Positions 34,225-46,589 of a DNA stretch of 64,000 nt are shown here, one piece after another. The notes under the pieces were generated by a model. The model worked only from the letters and a program-made list of their open reading frames with translations. It was not told the DNA's origin and did no database searches. A program made the position numbers and the translations under genes. Numbering within the stretch: the first letter of the stretch is position 1; each line of letters starts with the position of its first letter. The stretch is from Paracentrotus lividus (Eukaryota; Echinodermata; Echinoidea; Camarodonta; Echinidae): the NCBI GenBank assembly GCA_940671915.1, contig CALNVZ010002974.1, positions 20,863,017 to 20,927,016 on the forward strand, in the 5' to 3' direction.

Positions 34225-36761
34225 ATGTACATTATACCTTATCTAAGCTTTGGGACATGTTCTAATTTACAGTTCTCTCCTTTCCTTTTGGATGTTATCC
34301 CATCCGTTGCAAGCCATCCTTTCTATTCTTCCTTCCTCTACCTGAGCGGAGGTCATGCAGAGTTCGCCTTCAAATTGGAAGATGATCGGAGATCATGACG
34401 ATCGCGTAGTGGGGAGTTAACTCGATATGATTTCTGTTGTGAGCTTGAGATAAATTTACCAATTTCATAAAGAGAGAAAGAGTGATACAATGTAGGCCTA
34501 CATTGTACATTCTACCCAGAAATTCCATATTGATAAGCCATTGGATTTCCTGTTCATGCTGTTGTTCGAAACTAGCACTTTATCAAATATCCAGTATCTT
34601 TATTGTAGTTTTATCAGCACTTTGACGCATAATAATACATTGTAGCCTGTACTTTCATTCAAGCCTCTTGTCTTATAATGAATAAAAGTTTTCTTCCAAT
34701 CTACTTGTAATTATTGATTTATTTACAATAATTATAAAATTGCAGAGGTACTTCTTTACAACATACTCATAGGAATATTTTTGATGGGCATAGAGCTGTA
34801 GAATTATAGTCAACTTTATGAATAACATAGCACATGTATGCATTTTTCGTACATGTAGTTTGAGTTGAGCATATATGTACCAGTAGTTCAGCTGTGCTCC
34901 AAATCATAGTTTATGTCATCTACATAAATCTAAACCATTTCCCTCTTTGGGCCTATGATTTCCATCCTCAAATTGCACATAGCGAGCATTCCATGTTGCC
35001 CCAGTTCTCAGAGAAATGCATGCTCGTAAAGTCAAGTTCATTAGACATTTTGCCACTTTCAGTGAAAGTGATAAATCAGTGGAGGGATGGGGAATCACAA
35101 ATCAAAAGGATGAGGATTTATGTCAAATGAGATACTGCTTGAAAATATGTGCTCGCCTGTCTGCTTGTAAAAGTATTTTATGCGGGTTGCTCGTACCTGT
35201 GTGTTTTATTTGAAGTTTGGGCATGTCATTTGGTGTACTTTAATTTAAAAAATTGGGGCTTTAATTGGGGCTTGGCACTACATGTACATGTAGCAGGCGT
35301 CACATACACACATACACCCTAGCTCACAGTTACAAGAATATTGTTAGGCCTAAGCACATAGATTAATAAATCAGTATTTTTCTTTTGTTAAATATGGATT
35401 TAAAAAATAATGATATTCTACTTGACACAGCTCAATGCTGGCTGTATTTGTTGTACATGGCTGTAGACATGCCAGGTATTTGTTATGTGCTCTTTTTCGG
35501 GTTCTGAAGTGTCCATGTTTTCAGAGATGTGGATTTGGGTGATTATAGATGACTTGACAATAAAAACAATGAAAATTTTAAAAAATCTAAATTTCCTGAA
35601 ATTTTCCCCAATAACTTTTTTATCTTGCACCTGGTATAATTTTTCAATGCAGATTTAAATTCCTTGAGGAATTTCCTTTCAGAAAATGTATAGTTTTGAT
35701 ACATTAGGGTGTATACTTTTCGAGATACAGGTCTTTGAAGTGAAAAATGTGCCGTTTGTTGTCAAATTGGCATGTAACGCAAAAGGCGGCGAACTTATAA
35801 CACACGGCCATATACATGTATATATACACACACCATAATCCCCTTTAATTGTTAGAATTTATAATTCATAATTGAATTAAAAAATAGAGAATATGATATT
35901 AAATGATTCAGCTGTGTATGATGGAATATCTAAAGGGAGCTGTGCATAATGAAGTGTACGGATCATGATGAATATATATTTGTTTTGATGAAGTTTGCTT
36001 GAATAAAGGCTATTCATGTAGCTAAAAAGATCTGAAAGTAATTGCAAAATCTAAGCCTTCGGCAATCCCTCCTTCATTTAGATTTAGGCTTCTGCTTTAA
36101 TCTACTCAGAATATCACTGCTGTGTATTCTTCCCTCCACCCTCCAGTGTATTTTCTCTCTGAAATATCCCTTAGATATGCTTCATTTATAAAATAACCAG
36201 CATGTGTCTGAGGTAGAGGCTATTCTAGGAATTGTCTGGCCGAATAGAGAAGTGATAGAGTTTAATGTGGTGTGATTAATTCTTGGTAATGAAATGGATA
36301 GTGTGCTAGTGAAATATCAAATTTTGCTAATGAAAAGGGCAGACAAAGTTTAAAATGGATTATCGCTAATTATTTTTAAGTTTAGATTCTAATCTGGATA
36401 ATTTTATCACAATTTCCTGAAATTGAAAAATACTGGTGCTCGAATTTTCTTTATATTGTCGGGCTTTCCAAATCATTTTATTTTTAAAATAAAATTCTAC
36501 ATGATAGTCTAGCAAGCACCGACTCCTGTATTGAGAAATGGCACAAGTTTGATACAGGGAAAACTTAAGTGCACTGAATGTTGCGATTCTGATTAATTTT
36601 GTTTGAAATAAAGGATTTACATTGCTTCTGACAGTGAAATGTTTAATGCAATACAATAGCCAATTTGTGAACATGACTTGTACTTGTATTTCTATTGATT
36701 CCTAATATAAAGTACACACATTGCATTTTCCATTGTCCACAAGTATTCATACATTGTATCT

Positions 36762-38894
36762 GGGCAATTCCACGGTAACTGACGTTACACACAACCAGAA
36801 TTTTCTACATTTTTTGTACTGCAGTCACATTAATATGAATATGTGGGTCTTCAAATTAATATAGCTAAATAAGTAAGTGTAAAGGAAGAAGTTTTGTCTA
36901 AAAATTCAACTTAAACATTATTTCCATTGAAACGCCAAGCAAAAACGTGTCGGTAACTGACGTTACAGAAAACGGACATGCAAAATCATGGTGTTGATCA
37001 AATCTCAATATCTCATGTCCATGACATGTCATAATGATAAGTCTTATATGCCATCATACCTAGGTCCTTATGAACAGATTTACAAATAAGGAGAGATTTT
37101 CATTATTTTTTGTTTATGCTGGGGAAACTTTTGTGAAGACATGTCGGTAACTGAACGTTACGTAACTGACGTTACCTCTTACATCTTCTATGGACTTTAC
37201 ACATGTAAAACCCACTTTTGAAATTGGATTCAAAATATTTTGTGGTTCCGGCTTCTGAGGATTCTGTGTTCTGATATGAATATCATACCTATGTTTCTAG
37301 GCAACAGATTGGCAAAATAAAGAAATGATGTAATCATTTTCCTCTTAATTCAGATTTAAAAACAAAACTGTGACCATGACAGTTTTAACACATGTATTTT
37401 CCTAAGGTTTTGTACAGAATAATTTTGAAAAATTTTATTTCTTACTAACTTTTAGAACTAAAAATTCCATCACATATATTATAAAAAGGGAATTTTTTTA
37501 GTATTAAGACATTAAAAACTCTAAAATAGTATTGTGACTGATTAATACTCGTAGGATGTCCCACACATGTATTTTTGTGTGTGTAGTGCATGGTGAATCT
37601 TTGGAAGAATTATTAAAAAGGTGCCATTATTATAATTTCGTTGATTCTAATCGTCAACGCAACACAAGTTCTTAGGTGAATCGATTTTTAAAAATCACTT
37701 TTAAACAATTTCTGTCCTCAATTCAATCTTATAACTGCAACAGTAATTTCCGTTTGACTCATTTTGGTACAGTTGTGATCCGCAGTCATAAAAATGCGGA
37801 ATTTCAAAGCTAGTAACGAAATTTACTGAAAATTACTGTTCGTTCTTGGCATCAAATTGAAATCCTGTTAAAGTAAGTGTTTGTTTTGTGCTTTGTTCTG
37901 CCACAAATTACATGTACATGTATGCTTACATCTAAGCAGATGCACAGACATTGGAGCTATGATTATACTTTTTTTCTTTTCTTTTTTTTCCCTTCATTTA
38001 TTTACATTAGAATCACTAATAATTTCCATTTAGATTTATCATAACATCTGAAATTATAGGCTCATATTCAAAATTCAGACATATATAGCAATGGAACCTT
38101 GATCACACCAATAGATATCGCTGAAAATCTAAAGATTTGGGAGGGGCTTACATGTACATGTACACTGGATGGGATTTACCAAACTCTTAAATCATTAAAG
38201 AAGAGTTCCATTGCCCTGGCGTTTTTTTTATTGCTAGATGGTTAGTTTAAGCAGTGGTAATTAGTTCAGATGCATACATGAGTCCAAATTATAATTGTTT
38301 TCTATGAAACGATAATGCAATCATGGTAACTGAACTTACACTAGGTCATGGTAACTGACGTTACACATATTGGTTGTCATTTTCACTTGATTGTATGTTG
38401 AATATCCGAAGCTTAGCTATTGATAATAATGAGATGCAGCATATATTAGAAAATCTTAATTGGCGATAGTTGATACTGTCTCCGTTGTGGAAAAAAATTA
38501 AAAGTTCATGTTTTCGGTAACTGACGTTACACTGCAAAATGAAGGGTTGATTAAATCTAAGTTTTTTTGACCAAAGTCACAATTGAACCATTTTTTTAAA
38601 AATACAGTTTGATAAAGTGTCTTCTAACAACTTTATCCATGTGGAAAGATTATCGGGAACAGAAACGGTTTTAGTTGAGAAAACAAAATGAGTTTCTTGG
38701 TTAATATAGCTTTCTATAGAAAAAAAATATTGGTCTCAGCGCATGATTAGAAAGTGGAAAATGGCCGCCATCGGGAAAAATTTTATTGATTCTCAAAACT
38801 TCAAACTCATGCATTTTTTGAAAATCAAAATAATTTTAACCAAATATCATTTTGAATTTCCGGCACCCTTGTCCGGATTTCTGTGGAATTGCCC
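36762..38894 (-). mobile_element. 2.1-kb non-autonomous DNA transposon, copy B (inverted relative to copy A)
   Basis: It has the same ends, GGGCAATTCCAC and GTGGAATTGCCC, with a different 4-bp flanking duplication, ATCT (36758-36761 and 38895-38898). This fixes both the element boundaries and the duplication length. Motif copies GGTAACTGACGTTAC or variants lie at 36774-36788, 36952-36966, 37146-37161, 37162-37175, 38325-38339, 38350-38364 and 38516-38530, in the same order and spacing as in copy A read backwards. Internal sequence is recognisably alike along its whole length, with scattered substitutions and small indels. It has no transposase. Confidence 0.88.
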
Positions 38895-39383
38895 ATCTGT
38901 ATTTTTCCATCAGTAAAATGAGCAATCTAAATGAAAATCTGAGTACTGTATTACTGTTAAATACAGCATTGGAATGGGTAATGAAATATAAGACAAATTA
39001 ATTGATTAGGATTTGTCAACATTCTGTTCAATGAAAATCAATTCCAAGGTAAAAAAAAAAAAAATAATAAATAAAAGAATGTTTTTGTTCATGTTCATGT
39101 ATATACATGTACATGTATATGCAGTGTTTTTATGTTGATGTTTTGAATAGAGAAATATATGTAGTCTTTTGATATTCTCATCTTTCTTATCCTGCAGGCC
39201 GGTACATGTACATTTGTACATGGGTAAAAGATCGAAATCAGTCTTGAAAAAATGCACTGGTATTCATCATAACTGCATAAGGTCTACTTTCTAGTCACTC
39301 TACATTTAGTTACTCCCATTTTTAGGATTGACCAAAATATTATTGTTCCCCAATATTACTCATGCTGAAGTTTAAACAATACA

Positions 39384-41542
39384 CAGGGCCGGCGGAAACG
39401 GGGTGGCCTGGGGGGGCCGGGCCCCCCCCCCCACTTTTTTGCCAGAAATTTTAATTTTTTCTAAGGGGAAAAAAGGGAAAAGAAAGAAAAAGAAGAACAG
39501 GAAGGAGAGGCAAAATGTGTTTAAAATACACTACCTTCGGGTTCATTATAAGCCAATTTTTTTTTCTGCTCGCGCATCGCGCTCGCAAGGATCTCTCAAC
39601 AAGGCACATTGACTGATCCCTCATGTCACATATAAGTAAAGTTATGTAAATTTTTCTACTTGCTCTTGGCCCTCGCAATTTATTTTTGTTAAAATTGAGG
39701 TGAACTTGCCCATAGTAGACTATAGAAAAATTCAAACAAAAAGAGATAAGATGGAAAATGTGCGTAAAATATACGGTCTTATTATGAATGTGTCATTATA
39801 AGCCAAAATTTTCAGCTTGCGCTTCGCGCTCGCAAATTCCTCTCAGAAAGACTGATTCCTGACGTCGCCAAGTGAAGTGATGGATGTCAATCAAGTTTCG
39901 AAATCTAGAATACACTACCTTCAGAAGTTCAGTTAGGCCTAATTATAGGTCAAAATTTTCGGCTCGCGCTTCGCGCTCGCAAACTTTTCTTTAGAAAGCC
40001 CATTGACTGATCCCTGGCGTCCGAAATAAGCAGATAAGTAATGTAATGTAAAATTTTCTGCTTGCGTTTCGCGCTCGCAATTCATTTTTGTTAAAATGAA
40101 GGTGATCGTTACATAGTAACAGAATTCAAAGAAAAATAGGCCTACATAAGACAAGGGGAAAATTGAGTAAAATATACCGCCTTATTTGTGTCATTATAAG
40201 CCAAAATTTTCAGCTCGCGCTTCGCGCTCGCAAATTCCTCTCAGGAAGACTGATTGCTGACGTCGATGGATGTCAATATTCAATATCTAGAATACACTAC
40301 CTTCAGTTAATTATAAGTCAAAATTTTCGGCTCGCGCTTCGCGCTCGCAAATTCCTCTCAGACGGGATGACAATTTTCAAAATGTGTCGAGAACACGCTA
40401 CCTTCAGGTGATTATAAGCCCAAATTTTTCGGCTCGCGCTTCACATTCGCAAATTTCTCTAGAAAAGTTTATTATATGGACCCCTGACTTCGCGCTCGAA
40501 TATGGTCTGCTCAAATTTCTCTCAGAAAGACTGACTCGATCCTGACATCGTAAAGTGAAGTGATGGGATGTAAATTTTCAAATAATGTCTAGAATACACT
40601 ATACCTTCGGTCCGTTAAAGCCAGTACGAACTAATAGCCTCGTATAGCACCATCTCAAGTCCTCAACTACTCGATTCTGCCCTGATTCCTAACCCATAAT
40701 GCAACATCCTGATAGTATATTTTTATAATTCAAGCTCATTTAAATGAAAACATACTTTTTCACTTCTCAATGAATTCACACCGTGATAATTATGTTGCCA
40801 AGTAGCAAAACACATACTTTTCCCCTCAAAACATTTTAGTTTCCTAATACAAATGACTGATTGTAGGTTAATTTATACAACGTTTTTTTTAATAGTTATC
40901 TCAAAACGTATTCTTTCAGACTAGCTATAAATTTATAACACACAGTCAATGAGAGTGTTGCTCTGTTTACTCTCCCTTTAAGCCAAAATTTTTGGCTCGC
41001 GCTTCGCGCTCGCAAAGTTTTCTAAAAAAAAGGTACTTTGACTGATCCCTGGCGTCCAAAATATGTAATGTTGTGCAATTTTTTTCTGCTCGCGTTCGCA
41101 ATTTATTTTTATTAAAATGAAGGTGATCGTTAGCCAGTAAAAGAATTCAAACAAAAATACATAAGAGCCTCGGAGAAATTTGCGTAATGTATACATATAC
41201 TTTGCATCATTGTAAGCCAAATTTTTCATCTCGCGCTTTGCGCTCAGGCTCGCAAATGTGTCTCAGATGGAATGGTAATTATCAAAATGTGTTTTTTTTA
41301 TAAGCCAAAATTTTCGGCTCGCGCTATGCGCTCGCAAATTTATCTAAAAAGTTAATTATATTGACCCCTGACTTCGCGCTTAAATAAAAATTATGATCTG
41401 CTCGTTCACAAAGGTGCACTTTTTCGCATTTCGAACCCCCCCCCCCCCCAGTAAAAATCCTTATTATTTGGGCCTAATATGTTCGCATGAATTCTTCTGA
41501 AACTTGGGCCCCCTCACTTTTGAAAACGCTCCGCCAGCCCTG
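39384..41542. mobile_element. 2.16-kb element built from GCTCGCGCTTCGCGCTCGC repeats
   Basis: CAGGGCCGGCGGA at the left end is the inverse of TCCGCCAGCCCTG at the right. ATACA flanks both sides (39379-39383 and 41543-41547). Inside, about eleven copies of GCTCGCGCTTCGCGCTCGC or variants occur, each in a unit with ATTATAAGCCAAAATTTTC, CTCTCAGAAAGACTGA and GATCCCTGACGTC, with spacing of roughly 100-270 bp. C-runs lie near both ends (39421-39432, 41436-41449). The stretch 40610-40960 lacks the unit and may be an insertion. It is non-coding. Confidence 0.75.
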
Positions 41543-41944
41543 ATACACATACAGTTACAATGAAAGTGAAAGAGGTTTCTAACAAGAGACAAGTCTTTTT
41601 CTTGATGCCTGTCACATGCTGTGATTAGTATTCATAGGATTTTGCTGCGTATGTCAAAGCATGGACACTCCATGGTCAAAGATAAAATCTTTATAGATAC
41701 GGAGATTCCACGTTAAGAAAATGAGAAAATGAGCACTGGGATTCTAATATGTGCTTAGAGTTGTGAAGTCGATCTCTGGGACCACCTTTCCCTCTGCCTT
41801 TATTCATTCTCATCTTCAATGCTTTTCTTTCTCATCCTTTTTATCTTCTTTTTGCATTATATCAGGGTTCAACATTTCATTTCATTCCGGGCCCCTAACA
41901 TAAAGAAAATATTACCAAGGACCTTGTTCACATGAAATATTTTT

Positions 41945-42430
41945 CATAATTGTCATCATCATCACCACCATCATCACCAACACTATCTCTATCATTATCA
42001 TCATCATCATCACCACCACAATCACCACCATCATCATCACCATCATCATCATCACCACCACTATCACCATCATCATCATAATCATCATCGTCATCATTAT
42101 CAGCATCATCAACATCATCAACATCATCATCATCACCATCATCATTTTCATCATATCATTGTGTCGTCATCAATATCACTGTCATAACCATCATCATCAT
42201 CATCATTGTGTCATCATCAGTATCACTGTCATCACCATCATCATCATCTTCGTCGTCATCATCATCACCACCACTATCACCATCATCATCATCAACATCA
42301 TTATCTTTACCAGCACCACTATCACCATCATCAACATCATCATCATCATCATCGTAAGCATCATCATTATTGATCAGCTTCATCGTTCACCATCATCATC
42401 ATCACTATCCTCATTTTCTTCATCATTGTC
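41945..42430. repeat. ATC/CAT trinucleotide array
   Basis: A degenerate (ATC)n tract with CACCAC interruptions. Blocks containing GTGTCATCATCAGTATCACT are repeated within it. It gives artefactual poly-Met, poly-His and Asp-rich reading frames in all frames. Confidence 0.9.
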
Positions 42431-42530
42431 ATCATCCTCCTTCTCAATTTGCTCCTCTTCCTCCTTGTTCTTTCATCCCCGTCATCGTCTCATTCCTTCT
42501 CCATCTCATCCCCAATTATTATCACCACCT

Positions 42531-42901
42531 ACACTGTAAAAAAAAAGGTAACTCGCAAGAAAATGAGTAAACTAATGCTTTACTCCCAACGGAGTAAACT
42601 AATGCTTTACTCCCAACGGAGTAAATTTTGTTTACTCTTAACAGAGTCAAAAGGTAACTCGCAAGAAAATGAGTAAACTAATGGTTAATGGTTTACTCCT
42701 TTCGAAGCTAGGATTAGGAATGATACATAGATGACTAAAAGTTACTCTTTTCTGAGTAACATTTAGCTCAACCGCATGAGTAATATTTTTTACTCAGTAA
42801 CATTTAGCTCAACCGCATGAGTAATATTTTTTACTCAATTTCACGCGAGTTACCTTTTTGCTCAATATTGGGTAAGATTTTACTCATTTTTTTTAGAGTG
42901 T
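42531..42901. mobile_element. MITE with ACACTGTAAAAAAAA ends
   Basis: ACACTGTAAAAAAAA at the left and TTTTTTTTAGAGTGT at the right are imperfect inverted ends. GGTAACTCGC and GCGAGTTACC form a second inverted pair inside. Two internal direct duplications are visible: GAGTAAACTAATGCTTTACT (around 42564-42620) and AACATTTAGCTCAACCGCAT (around 42757-42838). A hAT-like origin is possible from the end sequence but not shown. Confidence 0.7.
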
Positions 42902-43659
42902 ACATGTACACCGCCTTCATTCTCATACATGTAGGTAGGCATAGCGGTATACATTGCGGCTATTCTTTGCATCCCTTCTGCTCTGATGCAGGTCACACGC
43001 TGCGTTTAGCATTCAGGGGAGCGTGTTGTGAATGTCAGCCAGAATGTGGACAGATTGCAGAAGAGAATCATTACCAATGTACAGGGTTTGAAGAAGGGTT
43101 GGTCAAAGTTAGAAAATAAATTAAAGTACTTCTTACTTTCTAGATAACTAAATGCAGGTTTGAATAGTCTTTAATACTATACTTCTAGTCAATTCTATGT
43201 GTGGAAATGCATTTACCAGTAATAGAAATGAATATCCTCCGAGCTTGTGCCAAAATACATATTCAAAGTTGGCTTATATGTTGTATCCTGAGCATCTAGG
43301 TCTCCCTTTTCTACCTCAAGGGCACGTTTCTCAGTAGATATGTACCGCATTAATAGTTCATAACAATTTATGATTCCTGTAACACGAGTTTAGTTATATG
43401 TAATGTCAATCCTTTGTTAAGTTTGTGGTGCCTTTCAGGTTAATCGGTGGTACTAAGAAGCCAACAGTCCATTTTAGGAGAGATTTCCTGTTTGGAAACC
43501 GTTTCCTAGTGCAAAGGCTATCTGTCACAACAAATGACACAACCAAAGACAATGGAACATGGGTATCAAACACTTTCGATGTAATTAGGTGTTTCGTCAT
43601 CAGACCCAAGTTGAGAAATAGGGTGCGCGTTTATGGTAAAAAAAAGTTAAACGGCCCGT

Positions 43660-43970
43660 TAATCATGATTCTAAATGAAAATTGCAAGATACAATCACAT
43701 TCAGCAGTTCACCATTCATGGTCGAAAATTGAACGCTGATTATACATGGAAAGGATTTTCTTTAAATTCCGCGCTCTCAAAAACTAGCTTCAGCGCAATT
43801 TGTTTTCGCAATGCTCAATGTTGTAAAATCGACGCTGGTCGTCTTTCAAAATGTAGCTGTTTCGGCATTTAAATTTTTTGTCAGAATGGAGATCTGAAAA
43901 ACGTTTATATTTAAAACCGGAAATGGGTGACCGTGAGTGCACTTTATATGTGTTATGTTATTCATGTTCC
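43660..43970. repeat. Partial relative of the 33.7-kb inverted-end element (copy B)
   Basis: Blocks AGCAGTTCACCATTCATGGT, GCTGATTATA, TTTAAATTCCGCGCTCTCAA, GCAATGCTCAATGTTGTAAA and GGCATTTAAATTTTT follow in the same order as in 33800-34090. The terminal arms are lost or diverged. Confidence 0.6.
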
Positions 43971-45115
43971 TGTTTAAATTTTGGTTTCAATTGATCATAA
44001 CCCCACTGCTCATGATTCCATAAATTAGCTTTATTACTAAATTTATCAAAGATTGGAAACAGATATCACCACTTAATACTTTTTGATATTTTAATGGGGT
44101 CACTGACAATTCATTATAATTTAGAACTAATTAAAGCAGGAAATTTTGTGAAATGACTTGTTTTGTTTTTGGTTTTTTTTTGTTGCCAGTATCCTGGAGG
44201 AATAATTATGTAAAAGTATACATTTTGTTAATGGTCCTCTGGCTCTTTGTAGGGGATATGTATCATTTTTTAATTATTTTTTAAAAATTGATTAATTTTA
44301 TTTATTTTTATTTATTTATTTATTTTTTCAAATATTTTTTTTGGGGGTGATTTTCTTTGCTGTCTTTGAAGCTCACAAACTTTGGCAAACTTGGATGTAA
44401 ACAACTTGTCAGCACAACATGAGCATTCTGAATTTCAAATAATGATAACAGAAATGTCAACCCAATCTTGTCTGTCATGTTGTGCAACTCTCCGTGTCAT
44501 GTGATGGAATTCAAGATGAATTGGGGTCTAGACAGTCTGAACTTGATACATGTCGGCCTGTAGGTTCAGTTTTTAAAATGCCATGTAAGTGTGATGTTAC
44601 ATAGTGCCCCTTCTCTCGGGCAAATATTTGATACTTCCCCCCCCCCCCATTAATCATTTTAAAAACCTGTACATGGCTTATTATTGTCCTACAAGATTAT
44701 TTTATACAACACATGTAAACTGTTAACAACAATTGACCAATATTTGCTTTAATACACCAAAAGCAGTACAATCTATAGCTTTTAATAGGCACACAAATTT
44801 TGTTGAATTATGCAAGATAATCAATTTCTCTTTTTATTACCAGAACTATATTTTAAAAAATAATAATAATATAGGCCTAACTTAAGCGATTCCCACACCA
44901 CTTTATGTTTTATTTATAACAATAACAATATTTCAACCTAGTGTGAACAAGAAGCATTTCGCTGCAAAAAATTATGAATTATTGAACAGGTCAATGATTG
45001 ACCTAGGTTGTTGCTTTGAGGCATTCTATCCCAAAATTATTGCTTTATTTCATTCATGCATTTGAATAGCCAGGAGAACATTGTAACAGTAGATCAGTTC
45101 AATGAATTTCTGTGC

Positions 45116-45123
45116 TATATAAA
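45116..45123 (+). promoter_or_regulatory. TATA-like sequence upstream of alternative DIP2 exon
   Basis: TATATAAA in GTGCTATATAAATACTGG, about 670 bases before the ATG at 45789. The match is good, but such words are common in AT-rich DNA and the distance is long, so promoter function is only a possibility. Confidence 0.2.
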
Positions 45124-45234
45124 TACTGGCTTAGAATTATACTATTGTGGTTTTGAACTGCTCAGTTTTTAAAGTGTACTGGGTTTTTTTTTTCCTTTCT
45201 TTTCTGTATGCATTTCTTTTTTCTCTCTCTGTTT

Positions 45235-45480
45235 TTTTTTTTTTTTTTTTTAAATCTCCATACGTGTTCTGTGTGGGCTTACACCACATCACAAAACAAT
45301 CTTGCACGATCTCTCTCTGTCATTCTATCTCTCTTTCTCTTTTCCCCCCTACTTTTTGTTTCTTTTTCTCTCTCTCTCTCTTTCTACTTTTCCCTTCTTC
45401 TTGTCTTTCGTTGCACCTACATCAGACATCACTGTCACTCTTTCTATCCCTCTCACTCTCTTGCATCCAAACACTTCTTC
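45235..45480. repeat. T-run and CT-rich simple sequence
   Basis: A T-tract (about 45232-45251) followed by (CT)n-rich DNA. It gives spurious Ser/Leu/Phe-rich frames. Confidence 0.8.
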
Positions 45481-45788
45481 TCACAATTATTTTTGTGAGA
45501 TGGATGTGAAAGCTCCCCAAGTTATTGGGCGTGTACAAAGGGTTCTATTTGACATGACCTAGCGGCATAGAGGTCGAGTTTTAGGCCATGGAATACCACT
45601 GTACAGATGAGCAATAGAGCAGTACAATCCATAGTACTGTGTAAAGTTGAGAATTTTTTATGATTCGTGGACTCACAAAACTAACCACACACTAAATACT
45701 ACATTACTACTGTGCTACCAATACCAGTGAATATTTGGGGAATAATCCTTCCATTGTGCAAGTTTTTGTGTTTTTGAGAACATTAATT

Positions 45789-45813
45789 ATGGCCGACCAG
45801 GATCCAGCTGAAG
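45789..45813 (+). CDS. DIP2: Candidate alternative first coding exon of DIP2
   Basis: ATG GCC GAC CAG GAT CCA GCT GAA G is followed directly by GTAATT. It ends in phase 1 with the same GAA-G as exon 1, so splicing to 57374 would give MADQDPAEGDITRKGF, an in-frame DIP2 with a nine-residue replacement of the first 31. DIP2 family members commonly begin MAD/MAER before the DIT block. The evidence is the start, the donor and the exact phase; no transcript is available. A chance match is possible because the exon is only 25 nt. Confidence 0.5.
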
Positions 45814-46200
45814 GTAATTATACTATTGCAATTTATGAAAAGGTATTTGCAGGATAAGTTAGCAAATTTGAAGACATTGTTCCTGTAGATGTACAGATAC
45901 TGTACATGGATAGGCCTACATGTAGTTTACCAATAATGATGCATGGAGTACTGCAATGTACATCCATGTACATGAGTCCTTTATACATGTAGTAAAAATG
46001 ACATTGATTTCATTAATTAAATAACAATTGTTGTCATAAATGTTTGTGAACTGAGGGAATAATTAATCAATTATTAAACTAATGAAACTCTCCCAATTTA
46101 ATTGAAATTAATGATAATTACTATTGATTTAATTAGGGCTTTATTTCAATAAATAACTGATCAAGTATTACATGTTTCTCTCTCATTGTCATAAAGTTCT

Positions 46201-46256
46201 GTAATGTGTGTGCTTGTATTGAATGAGGTAATGTGTGTGCTTGTATTGAGTGAGGT
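46201..46256. repeat. Two-copy tandem duplication
   Basis: The 28-bp unit GTAATGTGTGTGCTTGTATT plus GARTGAG occurs twice in a row with one difference. Confidence 0.85.
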
Positions 46257-46572
46257 GTGGTATTGGTAATCCATTCTCTTTATGAAAACTGTGATGAGAT
46301 TCTGATTGGATTATGTGGTCTAGCACCTTTAAGATGTGTTTGAGACTGGTGAAGACCTCGAAGACTGGGAATAATACTGCCTTCCTGCCCTCTCATAATT
46401 CAAATGTCTGCATTGTGTACATAAACCCGGAGCTGCAGGGTTATTATAGTGTCATCGGAAACTAACCAATTATGTGAATTAATCTGATGTTTCCCTTCAT
46501 TAGAAAGAACATTCTGAAAAGAGGGAATAATTTATAATGTTTATTATGAAGATTGGGTATGCAAAATGGAAC

Positions 46573-46589
46573 GGGGGGGGGGGGGGGGG
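46573..46589. repeat. G homopolymer (17 nt)
   Basis: Seventeen consecutive G in AT-rich intron DNA. Confidence 0.9.

Noticed and set aside
41912..42676. Poly-Met, poly-His and Asp-rich frames
   Set aside because: Direct products of the ATC/GAT trinucleotide tract and the adjacent MITE.
42817..43119. Cysteine-containing 100-codon frame (CCECQPECGQ)
   Set aside because: It begins inside a MITE and its second half resembles the non-coding stretch near 41605-41680; no homologue recognised.
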